Shown here piece after piece: positions 7,392-14,520 of a stretch of DNA of 35,742 nucleotides. A program made the position numbers and the translations under genes. The notes below the pieces were generated by a model. The model ran no database searches, was not told where the DNA came from, and saw nothing but the letters and a program-made list of their open reading frames with translations. The stretch's first letter is position 1. Every line of letters begins with the position of its first letter. Source of the stretch: a virus; the IMG/VR virus record IMGVR_UViG_3300034631_000069, positions 1 to 35,742 of that record. One strand, given 5' to 3'.

Positions 7392-7520
7392 GCGCGTGCC
7401 CTCGTTTTTCAGCTTACGGCCCTGATGGCTTGTGCGCTGTCGCGCGCCTGCCGCATCGCGCGCGGCGCTGGTTTCTGGTTGCATCACGGCCCGTACCCCC
7501 GGTGTGTGTCTTGTGCTTTT

Positions 7521-7548
7521 GAGCGGCTCTTGAGCAGCTATTTGCGGC
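7521..7548 (-). promoter_or_regulatory. Intergenic dyad and repeated GAGCRGCTATTTGCGGC motif upstream of ogr
   Basis: The 160-base gap between ogr and the next gene holds GCTCTTGAGC (a near-perfect small dyad) followed directly by GAGCAGCTATTTGCGGC. The latter recurs, with one change, at 29440-29455 beside the capsid gene. It may be a protein-binding site or part of a dispersed repeat family of the host lineage. No promoter hexamers stand out. Confidence 0.35.
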
Positions 7549-7551
7549 GCG

Positions 7552-7821
7552 CTACTGCTGCACCGTGACCGACTCGCCGGCCGGCTGGTGCTCTGCGCGG
7601 TAGAGGGCAAGGCCCATCAGGTACACGCGGCGGAGGAAGTTGGCCGTGGGGCGTTCATCGGCGGCGGCCATGGCCTTGGCCTCGTCCATTTCTTCCGGGG
7701 ACAGGCGCATGCCCGCCAGGATCATGGTTTTGCGCTGCTCGGGCGCGGCCGGGGGCCGCAGGTTGCCCGCACGGCGGTTGGCGGCCACCAGGGCCTGGAA
7801 ACTCTGCTCTGCTTTAGCCAT
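7552..7821 (-). CDS. Putative ribbon-helix-helix DNA-binding protein
   Basis: 89 residues. The core GMRLSPEEMDEAKAMAAADERP followed by TANFLRRVYLMGLALYRAE has the Arc/MetJ-like pattern: a short strand, helix A, a turn, and helix B beginning with a Thr/Asn cap and carrying a LRR..LMGL face. The N-terminal part is basic and helical. It overlaps the 75-residue gene upstream by 8 bases. It may regulate the early operon or act as an excision/control factor equivalent to Cox, but P2 Cox has a different fold and nothing specific links them. Confidence 0.6.
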   Translation of the reverse strand: MAKAEQSFQALVAANRRAGNLRPPAAPEQRKTMILAGMRLSPEEMDEAKAMAAADERPTANFLRRVYLMGLALYRAEHQPAGESVTVQQ

Positions 7822-8041
7822 GCTGGCCCCCTTCGCGCCCCTCTGGCGCCTGCGTGTTGTCGATGGCCAGTTTTGGGCCTGGCCGGATGCCCGTCATCCG
7901 GTAAACGGTGTCATCGATGGCGGCGCTAATGAGCCGCTCCAGCACTGCCGTGGTGCTCGGCATGCCGTAGGCCTGCCTGAGCGCTTCCAGCCGCTCCTGC
8001 AGCTCGGCGGATACCTCCACCGTTCGTTCTTTCGTCCGCAT
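7814..8041 (-). CDS. Putative ribbon-helix-helix DNA-binding protein
   Basis: 75 residues from the ATG at 8041. The N-terminus RTVEVSAELQERLEALRQAYGMPSTTAVLERLISAAIDD is a clean ribbon-helix-helix profile: an alternating strand (RTVEVS), helix A, a turn with GMPS, and helix B capped by Thr. The C-terminal 25 residues are polar and probably disordered. It lies 17 bases downstream of the next gene up and overlaps the gene below. A role in regulation of the early operon is probable from family and position, though the target is unknown. Confidence 0.65.
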   Translation of the reverse strand: MRTKERTVEVSAELQERLEALRQAYGMPSTTAVLERLISAAIDDTVYRMTGIRPGPKLAIDNTQAPEGREGGQHG

Positions 8042-8058
8042 TGCGCATGGCTTTCGCG

Positions 8059-8286
8059 TCAGCGGTTGGCGGACATGCCGGAAGCGGTGCCGCGCTGGGC
8101 CGTGCCGGGCGCGGTGCACAAGGCCTGCAGTTCTGCTTCGGCCTGCCGAATCGCCATGTTCTCGATGAGCGTGGCTTTCTGCATGCCCAGGCGGTCGGCC
8201 AGCACCGAAATCAGCGCGTCGTCAGCCGCCTTAAAGCGCACGGTGTGGCGGACGTTTCGCCGATGCTCCGGGTTGTCGTAAGCCAT
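8059..8286 (-). CDS. First gene of the early operon, putative ribbon-helix-helix regulator
   Basis: 75 residues, starting MAYDNPEHRRNVRHTVRFKAADDALISVLADRLGMQKATLIENMAIRQAEAEL. The 'HTVRFKAADDALISVLADRLGM' segment resembles a strand followed by helix A, and 'KATLIENMAIRQAEAEL' resembles helix B, so a ribbon-helix-helix fold is plausible but less clear than in the next gene. It is the first gene opposite the repressor, the position of P2 cox, which controls the lysis-lysogeny switch and excision. A Cox-like job is therefore a reasonable positional guess. No Cox sequence similarity can be seen. Confidence 0.6.
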   Translation of the reverse strand: MAYDNPEHRRNVRHTVRFKAADDALISVLADRLGMQKATLIENMAIRQAEAELQALCTAPGTAQRGTASGMSANR

Positions 8287-8313
8287 GAGTGCTCCCTGCC
8301 AGAATTGGCGTGT

Positions 8314-8331
8314 ACCATCTTGTTAGATGGT
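8314..8331. promoter_or_regulatory. Operator-like palindrome in the lysis-lysogeny control region
   Basis: ACCATCT-TGTT-AGATGGT is a perfect 7+7 inverted repeat with a 4-base centre, placed between the divergent early operon (first ATG at 8286) and the repressor (ATG at 8393). A half-site GATGGT recurs at 8350-8355. Repressor binding here would cover the early promoter. Convincing -35/-10 hexamers could not be assigned on either strand, though AT-rich steps (TTATAT at 8333-8338) lie next to it. Confidence 0.55.
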
Positions 8332-8392
8332 GTTATATGTGGATGCACCGATGGTACGGCAATTTTCTGCCGGTCACAACAAAAATTTGCCT

Positions 8393-9097
8393 ATGTCCGA
8401 AAAAAACAAGTCAGAAACTTCCGATCGGGCGGCAATAGGAGAGCGGATGAGGGAAGAGCGCGAGCGTCTAGGGCTGAAACAGGCAGATTTCGGCCGGTAT
8501 GGAGATTGGCCGGTGCGAACCATCAGCAGCTGGGAAGCCGGCCGAACTTCGCCTAAGGCTGAGTTTTTTTCGGATGTGCATGAGCTGGGGCTGGACATCC
8601 AATACATCATCACGGGGCGGCGCTCTACTGCCCGCCTTTCCGGCCCTTTGCCAGAACCCGAATCTGTTCCCGACGCCATAGCGCTGCCGCTACTCAGCGC
8701 GACCGGCAGCATGGGCCCCGGCAATGACCTCATCACAGAAGACGTGATCCTCGGGAAGGTGCAGATTTCGCGGCGGTGGCTGGACGCGCACCTGCCGCGC
8801 AGCCGTCCCGAGGCTTTGCAGCTGGTGCACGCTTACGGCGACTCGATGGGCGACACCCTGCGATCCGGTGACTTCGCGATCGTGGACACGGACTACACCG
8901 TGGCCGACGTGAGCGGCGTCTACGTGCTGCAGGCCAACGGGCAGCTGTACATCAAGCGAGTTTCGAGGCGGCTGGATGGTCGGCACGAAATCACGAGCGA
9001 CAACCCGAACGTTCGCACCGTGGAAGTGCTGGACGGATCGCAGCCGGTGCGGATCTGCGGGCGCGTGGTGTTCGGGTGGAACGGGCGCCGGTTCTGA
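8393..9097 (+). CDS. Prophage repressor, HTH plus S24 (LexA/CI-type) peptidase domain
   Basis: 234 residues. The N-terminal part (about 13-75) is a helix-turn-helix domain: GERMREERERLGLKQADFG then TISSWEAGRTSP, as in XRE-family repressors. The C-terminal part is an S24 domain with the Ser/Lys pair Ser151 (HAYGDSMGDTLRSGD) and Lys188 (GQLYIKRVSRR). P2's own C repressor lacks such a domain, so this phage carries a lambda/LexA-style switch that may be SOS-responsive. No clear Ala-Gly or Cys-Gly autocleavage site is visible in the linker (LLSATGSMGPG), so inducibility is uncertain. The ATG at 8393 was chosen because the HTH starts soon after; in-frame ATGs at 8327 and 8351 are possible. It reads straight into the three accessory genes downstream. 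Confidence 0.88.
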   Translation: MSEKNKSETSDRAAIGERMREERERLGLKQADFGRYGDWPVRTISSWEAGRTSPKAEFFSDVHELGLDIQYIITGRRSTARLSGPLPEPESVPDAIALPLLSATGSMGPGNDLITEDVILGKVQISRRWLDAHLPRSRPEALQLVHAYGDSMGDTLRSGDFAIVDTDYTVADVSGVYVLQANGQLYIKRVSRRLDGRHEITSDNPNVRTVEVLDGSQPVRICGRVVFGWNGRRF

Positions 9098-9108
9098 GCG
9101 GAGACGAT

Positions 9109-9474
9109 ATGCAAAAAGTTCTGCTATCAGCTGCTGTGCTGCTCGCATGCGGTGGAGTTCACGCCGCAGCGTCCGAAGACATAGCGCTCGCGAAAACGGC
9201 TGCCTCGGCGATCGAGTTGGCCGCCATGACACTCCCCACTGCTGTGCGCCAGGGCGACATGGGCGATTTCAGGAAGTACATCAGCGGGCCTGTCACCGCC
9301 CAAATGGACGCGATTTCCAACCTACCGGGCCCGCGACGGTTGAACCTCATTGAATGCACCGCTGCAGGGAATGAGTTCATCAACCGCGCTACCGACAGCA
9401 TGCGTGCTCAATCCGTCAATCCTGCCGGAAGTCTCGAAAAAACAAGTCTCGCCGCGTGCAAGGCGTTGAAGTAG
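9109..9474 (+). CDS. Secreted (periplasmic) protein of unknown function
   Basis: 121 residues. A typical signal peptide opens it: MQKVLLSAAVLLACGGVHAAA, with an Ala-x-Ala cleavage site at about residues 19-21. The mature part is helical (EDIALAKTAASAIELAAMTLP; AQMDAISNLPG) and contains two cysteines (ECTAAG and AACKAL) that could pair in the periplasm. It starts 11 bases after the repressor stop, with GGAGA as ribosome-binding sequence, so it should be made in the lysogen. No family is recognised. A lysogenic-conversion role is inferred. Confidence 0.7.
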   Translation: MQKVLLSAAVLLACGGVHAAASEDIALAKTAASAIELAAMTLPTAVRQGDMGDFRKYISGPVTAQMDAISNLPGPRRLNLIECTAAGNEFINRATDSMRAQSVNPAGSLEKTSLAACKALK

Positions 9475-9512
9475 GCCGATTTTTTAACCACAACGAAGAG
9501 GGTTTCGTCATC

Positions 9513-9680
9513 ATGAGCAACGATCACAAGAAGTCGCCACCGCCACCGCCACCACCACCCCCGCGGAAATCGCCTGCGATTGAACGTCATAAACAGGGGC
9601 CTGCGGTGTCGCACGAGAGCTATGTGACTCGCAACACCAGCCCACCGCCGGCGCCGCCCGCACCCAGCCGGAATAAGTGA
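9513..9680 (+). CDS. Small proline-rich peptide
   Basis: 55 residues, with nine consecutive prolines near the N-terminus (SNDHKKSPPPPPPPPPRKSP) and a second proline cluster (SPPPAPPAPSRNK) at the C-terminus. It has no hydrophobic segment. A GAGGG ribosome-binding sequence lies 11 bases before the ATG. Polyproline stretches stall ribosomes and need EF-P, and they commonly act as protein-interaction tails. It sits between the secreted protein and the SLATT-like gene and probably belongs to the same transcript. Coding status is moderately supported because the reading frame is composition-driven; a partnership with the downstream membrane protein is a guess. Confidence 0.55.
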   Translation: MSNDHKKSPPPPPPPPPRKSPAIERHKQGPAVSHESYVTRNTSPPPAPPAPSRNK

Positions 9681-9758
9681 ATGTGGCGGCCGTTCTCAGA
9701 TTTAGCACGGGCTTTGGCACTGGCTTTGATTTGCCGATGGCCGCCCATACTCAGGTCT

Positions 9759-10298
9759 ATGAAAACCACCTCTGCAGACCCGAATCGCTGCGGTCCCAGC
9801 GATGACGAATGGAATCGCGTCTGGGCGTGCCGGTGCGAACTGTTGAACTGGGCACGCATCACCTACCGCTACCACCGCAAGCGGCAGAAGTTCTTTGACA
9901 TGGCCGACAAGCTCACACAGGTTGCCGCCGTCACGGGCGGCGTTGCGGTGCTGGGAAAAACCGTGAGCGAGTACCTGCCCTGGATCGGTGGCGGAATCTC
10001 GCTAGTTGGCTTGCTTGCGCTGGTATTTGGCTACAGCGACAAGCGCCAGTGTCACAAGGAAATCGCGGAGCGCGCAAACCGGCTTACAGGCGACATATGC
10101 AGCCTGTCCATCAATGCCCTCGATGAAAAGCAGATCAGCGTGTGGGAGCGCGTCCGCGCCGAGATTGATCTGAGCGAGCCGCCGAACCTTAAGACGCTCG
10201 TGCAGAAGTGCGAGTGGGAACAGGCTGTCGCGGACGGCCACCCGAACCACACGAAGGAGCCGCGCTGGTGGCAGCAGGCTCACATGCATTTTTTCTAG
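9759..10298 (+). CDS. Two-transmembrane SLATT-like membrane protein
   Basis: 179 residues from ATG 9759; ATG 9681, directly after the preceding stop, would add 26. After a polar N-terminus come a helix with aromatic/basic residues (WARITYRYHRKRQKFFDMADKL), two hydrophobic segments (LTQVAAVTGGVAVLGKTV and WIGGGISLVGLLALVFGY) joined by a short loop, and a long cytoplasmic helical tail (HKEIAERANRLTGDICSL). That layout matches SLATT domains, the two-TM pore-forming effectors known in CBASS-like and related defence systems. Homology is inferred from architecture, not shown. Its stop overlaps that of gene D on the other strand by four bases (CTAG). It is the third gene of the repressor-linked locus. 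Confidence 0.62.
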   Translation: MKTTSADPNRCGPSDDEWNRVWACRCELLNWARITYRYHRKRQKFFDMADKLTQVAAVTGGVAVLGKTVSEYLPWIGGGISLVGLLALVFGYSDKRQCHKEIAERANRLTGDICSLSINALDEKQISVWERVRAEIDLSEPPNLKTLVQKCEWEQAVADGHPNHTKEPRWWQQAHMHFF

Positions 10299-11344
10299 CC
10301 ATGCAGCCGGCGCTTTCGCAGCACGTGCGCGCGCTTCTTGGGCACTCCGCCGCGGCGCTCCATCTCCAGCCGCGTGGCCAGGCCTTCACCCTCGATGAAG
10401 TGCTCGACGGTCTTGCATAGCCAGTCCGTGCCGTCGATTTCTTCTTTCCAGCCCTCGACGTAGACGGGCGTCTGCGGGGCCAGCGCGGGCTGGCCTATCG
10501 CCAGCTGCAGTTCGAAGGTGGCCCCGCCGCGCTGGATGCGGCCTTGTTCTGCGCGCGCGGCGGCCAACGCGTCGGCCTCGGTGGCGTAGCTGTCCCGCAG
10601 CGTCTTCACGTTGCTTTCCTCGCCCGCGATCGCGGCGCGCTTGCTGGCGCTACCCGCGTCGTGCCAGTAGGCGCGCACGCCGGTGTAGCTGTCACGCGCC
10701 GCGGTGTGGTAGCGGTGGCGGTCGCCCTTGCTGCGGGTGATGGTGACGGCCTCGATTTCCTTTCCTGCGGCGTTCTTGGTGCTGCCCAGGGGGAGGAACA
10801 CCAGCCGGCCTTTCTTAACCGTAGCCACGGCGTCGTGCTGGCGGCCCAGGCGCGTGAGGAAGTGCACGTCCGATTCGTTGGTCTGGTCGATGTGCTGCAC
10901 GACGATGGCGGCCAGCGCCTCGTCCACCTTGGCAGTGAGCTTATTCCGCGCCGCGATGTCTCGCACGATGGTGCCGAGCGTGGCGCCGTGCCACGACTGG
11001 CTGGCGCGCTGGCGCAATGTGCTGCGCAGCTCGGCGGAGCGGCAGCGGAGGGAAACGGAGTCCGGCGCGCCGCTGTGCTCGATCTCGTCCACCGTGAACG
11101 TGCCCTTGTCCACCATGCCGGTGTGCGCGTAGCCGAGCTGTAGGGCGATGACGGCGCCCACGGGGGGCAACGCCAGATCGCCGCGGGAGTCGTCCAGCTC
11201 GATGTCGAGCTGGTCGGCTTTCTCCCCGCGGCTCTCGCGCAGGCGCAGGCGCTTGAGGCGCGGCCGCACGGCCTGGGAAACGTCCTTTCCGTTGATGATG
11301 AGGGTGTAGCGCACCTGGCGGTAGACGGCGGTGCTTTCGGTCAT
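10295..11344 (-). CDS. D: Late control/tail protein GpD (baseplate hub)
   Basis: 349 residues (P2 D is somewhat longer). GpD is the P2 gp27-like baseplate hub component. The sequence has the typical N-terminal beta domain (VRYTLIINGKDVSQAVRPRLKRLRLRES; LDIELDDSRGDLALPP), an alpha/beta region (ATLGTIVRDIAARNKLTAKVDEALAAI) and the 'IDQTNESDVHFLTRLGRQHDAVATVKKGRLVFLP' segment that is highly characteristic of this family. The start ATG at 11344 overlaps the U stop (ATGA). It ends in a basic tail (RRGGVPKKRAHVLRKRR). It is the last gene of the F-D tail operon, converging on the plus-strand accessory genes. Confidence 0.93.
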   Translation of the reverse strand: MTESTAVYRQVRYTLIINGKDVSQAVRPRLKRLRLRESRGEKADQLDIELDDSRGDLALPPVGAVIALQLGYAHTGMVDKGTFTVDEIEHSGAPDSVSLRCRSAELRSTLRQRASQSWHGATLGTIVRDIAARNKLTAKVDEALAAIVVQHIDQTNESDVHFLTRLGRQHDAVATVKKGRLVFLPLGSTKNAAGKEIEAVTITRSKGDRHRYHTAARDSYTGVRAYWHDAGSASKRAAIAGEESNVKTLRDSYATEADALAAARAEQGRIQRGGATFELQLAIGQPALAPQTPVYVEGWKEEIDGTDWLCKTVEHFIEGEGLATRLEMERRGGVPKKRAHVLRKRRLHG

Positions 11345-11847
11345 GGTGCGTCATCCTCCTGTCCACCGGCTTCGGCGCCTTCGCTGTCGGCCCACCAATC
11401 CCACTCGTCGCCTTCCCACCAATCGCCCCAGTCCTCGCCACCATCGGTGCCGCCCGCCGGGTCTGCGAGTTCATCTTCCACGCGGGCTAGCTGGATGCTG
11501 AATTCGACGCGGCGCGCGACGCCCTCGCGCACGAAGATGCTGCCGGTTTCCTCCAGGCTTTCGATGACCCAGCAGCCGAAGGGCTGGCCCGCGCCATTGA
11601 CCAGCGCGTAGGCCGCGCCGCGGTCGGCCATTTGGCGCAGGCGATCGAGGGCGCGGCGGTTGCCCATGAATTCGGGCGCCTGCAGGCCGGTGAGCGTGAT
11701 GGTGTCATCGCCCGGGCCGATGTACTGGCGCGCCGGCATGGCGCCCACGCGGCTATTGCTGGGGTGCCGCCAGGAGGTGCTGCGGCGCAGCTCTTGGAAG
11801 GCGATGGTGTCGAGGGCGAAGACGAATTGCCCGAGTGCTGCGAGCAT
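11341..11847 (-). CDS. U: Tail protein GpU with acidic, Trp-rich C-terminal tail
   Basis: 168 residues. GpU is a tail-tip assembly protein. The family pattern is clear: MLAALGQFVFALDTIAFQELRRSTSWRHPSNSRVG, then RQYIGPGDDTITLTG (often written Gly-x-Asp-Thr-Ile-x-Leu-x-Gly) and 'LDRLRQMADRGAAYALVNGAGQPFGCWVIESLEETGS'. The last ~35 residues are unusual: a run of Gly, Asp, Glu and eight tryptophans (about residues 137-155) ending in DDAP. That tail is not part of the core family and may interact with another tail-tip component. It starts 24 bases after T. Confidence 0.92.
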   Translation of the reverse strand: MLAALGQFVFALDTIAFQELRRSTSWRHPSNSRVGAMPARQYIGPGDDTITLTGLQAPEFMGNRRALDRLRQMADRGAAYALVNGAGQPFGCWVIESLEETGSIFVREGVARRVEFSIQLARVEDELADPAGGTDGGEDWGDWWEGDEWDWWADSEGAEAGGQEDDAP

Positions 11848-11871
11848 GTGCCGCGTCCTTTCGTGGTGGGG

Positions 11872-14484
11872 TCAGTCGATGTCGTCCATGCGGCTGTAGC
11901 GCCGGCTGGCGGCGTCGCGCTCGCGCCGGTCCAGCTCTGCGGACACTGCGCGGGCGATGGCCTGCGGGTCCATGCCCGGGGCCGCGTTGATGGTGACTTG
12001 GATGGTGCTGCGAGCCGCTGCGCCGGCTGCTGCGGGTGCCACCATGGTGGAGGGGCGCGCCGCCGCATACGGAGCGATGGCGGGCCCTGCAACCGCCGCA
12101 GGCACAGGCATGGGCACCATTGCAGCGGCGGCCATGCCCAGCGCGGCCGCGCGCACGCCTGCAGAGCCTTGCGCGATGCCGAGCGCGGCGCCCTCGCCGA
12201 CGTAGCTCCCCAGCTCCAGGAAAACACGGCTCGGGCTGTGGATGCCCAGCTTTTCCTTGAACCAATCGACCGCGTCGCCGGCCACCATGCTGATGGCATC
12301 GCGCACGGCCGAAGCCCGCCCCACGATGCCGTTCACCAGCCCGTCGATGAGGCTGTTTCCCAGCTCCACGAACTTCACGGGCAGCAGCACCAATTCGTTC
12401 AGCAGGCCGCCCAACACCTGCCCCACCAGCTCGCCGACGGAACGCACCTTGTCGAGGCCCTGCGCGGACATGTCCATCGGGCCTATCAAGTTGGTGAACC
12501 ACTGCCACGCGGCTTGCAGGCCGCCGGCTATGGCGTTCCACAACGGGAGCAGCGGCGCCAATGTGCCTTTCAGCGTTTCGATGGCCGGCTGCAGGGCCTG
12601 CACGATTCCTTCGGCCACACCTGCGAAGAATGCGGCGATCGGCTGCCAGTATTTCCACAGCAGGGCAGCGGCGAGGATGAGCCATCCCACCGGGCCGGCC
12701 AGCCGGAAAAGCCAGGGCGCGACCCGGGCCAGGACAGAGCCCAGGCCCGAGAAAGCGAACATCACACGCCCCCACATGAGCCGCAGCAGCATGCCCTTCA
12801 CCATCAGAAGGCCGATGGGGATGAGTAGCGCGCCCATGGCCGCCGACAGCACGCCAACGCCCACGACAAGTTTCAGGACGCCGCCGACCAATTGGGGATT
12901 GGCCTGCATCCAGGCCGTGAGCCTTTCGAGCAGTGGATTGACCGCCTTGAACAGATCCAGCAGGGGCGCTTTCAGCGTCTCCCCAGCCACGGAGAGGGCA
13001 TTGAATTGCCGATTGCGCTGCATCTGCAGCTGGGCGCTCAACGTGCTGTTGCGGGCCGCGGCCTCGCGCCCCATGCTGCCCTTCGCCTCGCCGCCGTTGG
13101 CCAGCTGCATCTGGCGCTGCAGTTCTTCCGGCTTGTCCACCAGCTTGGCGAGGGTGTCGCTGTGCTCCAGGCCGACAAGCTCCGCCATGACGCCGATGCG
13201 GCTGTCTTCCGGCAGCGCTCGGATGGCTTCGGCAACCTTCATCAGGGTTCCCGCCGCGTCTTTTGCCATGCCCTTCTGGATGAATTCGGGCGTCATGCCC
13301 ATTTCCTTCACAGCGGCCTTGAACTTCTTCGTTCCCTTGGTGGCGGCGGCGAACTTCGTGAAGATGGCATTGATCGCCGTCGAGGCGGTTTCAGCGCGCT
13401 CGCCGAGGGTGAGCAAGGTGCTGCCCAATGCCGCTGCGTTCTCGGCGGTGATGCCCACCGTGGACGCCACGCCGCTCACGCGGTTCAGCACGTCGATGAT
13501 GTCGGCGCCCTTGCTGATGGCGTTGTCGTCCAAGTAGTTGATGGCGTCCGCGAGGCCGCGAATTTCCGTGACCGGCCGTTTGAAGTTCTTGGCCACCTTG
13601 CCCATGCTCTCGGCGATGTGGTCCGGCACGGCGTCGAAGGCTGTAGCCATTTCGCTGGCCAGCTCCACGAAGGTTCCCAGCTCGCGCGTGGGCACTTCCA
13701 TGCGCGCCGCGGCGGTCATCATTTCCGCGATCTGAACGGTGGTCTGTGGGATGCGTGTAGACAGGTCGCGCACCTGAGCTTCGGCGTCTCGATACACCTT
13801 GGTCAAGTTACCCGCGTCGTCCCGCGCGCCTTGGACCTGGCGGGCAATGCCCAGCATCGCGTCCTCGTGCTGCATGAAGCTGCCGACCGGCGCCAGTCCG
13901 GTCTGGATGGTGCGCCGGCCTGCGGCTACGGCACCCGCGCCCCCGGCCGCCATCATGGCGCCGTGCATGGTGGCACGACCGTGGGCCTTCTCCAGCGCGG
14001 CCATGCGCTGGTAGGCGGCCTGTTTGCGCTGCAGCGCCTGGGTGGTCTTGTCGATCTGCGCGGCGAGCAGCGCCTCGGCGGTGGCCGGGTTGCTGATGCC
14101 GCGCGATTCCATCACGGCCCGCGCGCGCCGCGCCGCGCTGGTCTGCCGGTCGAAACTGGCGGCCAGTCGCTTCACGACGGCATCGGCCGCGGCGAGCTGC
14201 TTGGCGTGGTCCTTCTGCGCCGCCGCGCTGGTGTGTGTCTGCGCAGCGAGTTCGGCGTAGCCCTGGCGGGCCGCCTGCAGCTGGGTGCGGGTCTGCCGCA
14301 GTTGATCTGTGGCGCGGCGGAATCCTTCCAGGGCGCGCTGCTGGCCCTCCAGCTTCTTGAGCGCGGTTTCTGCGGTGCTGACTTCTCCGGCCAGCGCCCG
14401 GGCGCCGAGGCCGATGCGCTTGAGCGGGGCGGTTACCTTGTCCACCGCCGCCAGCAGCACTTCCAGGCGCAGCTTATCGGCCAT
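11872..14484 (-). CDS. T: Tail tape-measure protein GpT
   Basis: 870 residues (P2 T about 815). Sets tail length and passes through the tail tube during infection. The N-terminal 220 residues are a coiled-coil (VDKVTAPLKRIG; STAETALKKLEGQQRALEG; ASFDRQTSAARRAR). A TP901-type core region follows (about 240-460), with 'ALGSTLLTLGERAETASTAINAIFTKFAAATKG' as the diagnostic segment. Hydrophobic segments at about 545-580 (VLKLVVGVGVLSAAMGALLIPIG) and 610-640 (PWLFRLAGPVGWLILAAALLW) are the usual membrane-active elements. An Ala/Pro-rich linker and an acidic end (YSRMDDID) close the protein. It lies 36 bases after the small membrane gene. Confidence 0.95.
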   Translation of the reverse strand: MADKLRLEVLLAAVDKVTAPLKRIGLGARALAGEVSTAETALKKLEGQQRALEGFRRATDQLRQTRTQLQAARQGYAELAAQTHTSAAAQKDHAKQLAAADAVVKRLAASFDRQTSAARRARAVMESRGISNPATAEALLAAQIDKTTQALQRKQAAYQRMAALEKAHGRATMHGAMMAAGGAGAVAAGRRTIQTGLAPVGSFMQHEDAMLGIARQVQGARDDAGNLTKVYRDAEAQVRDLSTRIPQTTVQIAEMMTAAARMEVPTRELGTFVELASEMATAFDAVPDHIAESMGKVAKNFKRPVTEIRGLADAINYLDDNAISKGADIIDVLNRVSGVASTVGITAENAAALGSTLLTLGERAETASTAINAIFTKFAAATKGTKKFKAAVKEMGMTPEFIQKGMAKDAAGTLMKVAEAIRALPEDSRIGVMAELVGLEHSDTLAKLVDKPEELQRQMQLANGGEAKGSMGREAAARNSTLSAQLQMQRNRQFNALSVAGETLKAPLLDLFKAVNPLLERLTAWMQANPQLVGGVLKLVVGVGVLSAAMGALLIPIGLLMVKGMLLRLMWGRVMFAFSGLGSVLARVAPWLFRLAGPVGWLILAAALLWKYWQPIAAFFAGVAEGIVQALQPAIETLKGTLAPLLPLWNAIAGGLQAAWQWFTNLIGPMDMSAQGLDKVRSVGELVGQVLGGLLNELVLLPVKFVELGNSLIDGLVNGIVGRASAVRDAISMVAGDAVDWFKEKLGIHSPSRVFLELGSYVGEGAALGIAQGSAGVRAAALGMAAAAMVPMPVPAAVAGPAIAPYAAARPSTMVAPAAAGAAARSTIQVTINAAPGMDPQAIARAVSAELDRRERDAASRRYSRMDDID

Positions 14485-14520
14485 GGCGCGCCCCTGCAGT
14501 GGGGAGCGCCGGGCGGCGGC

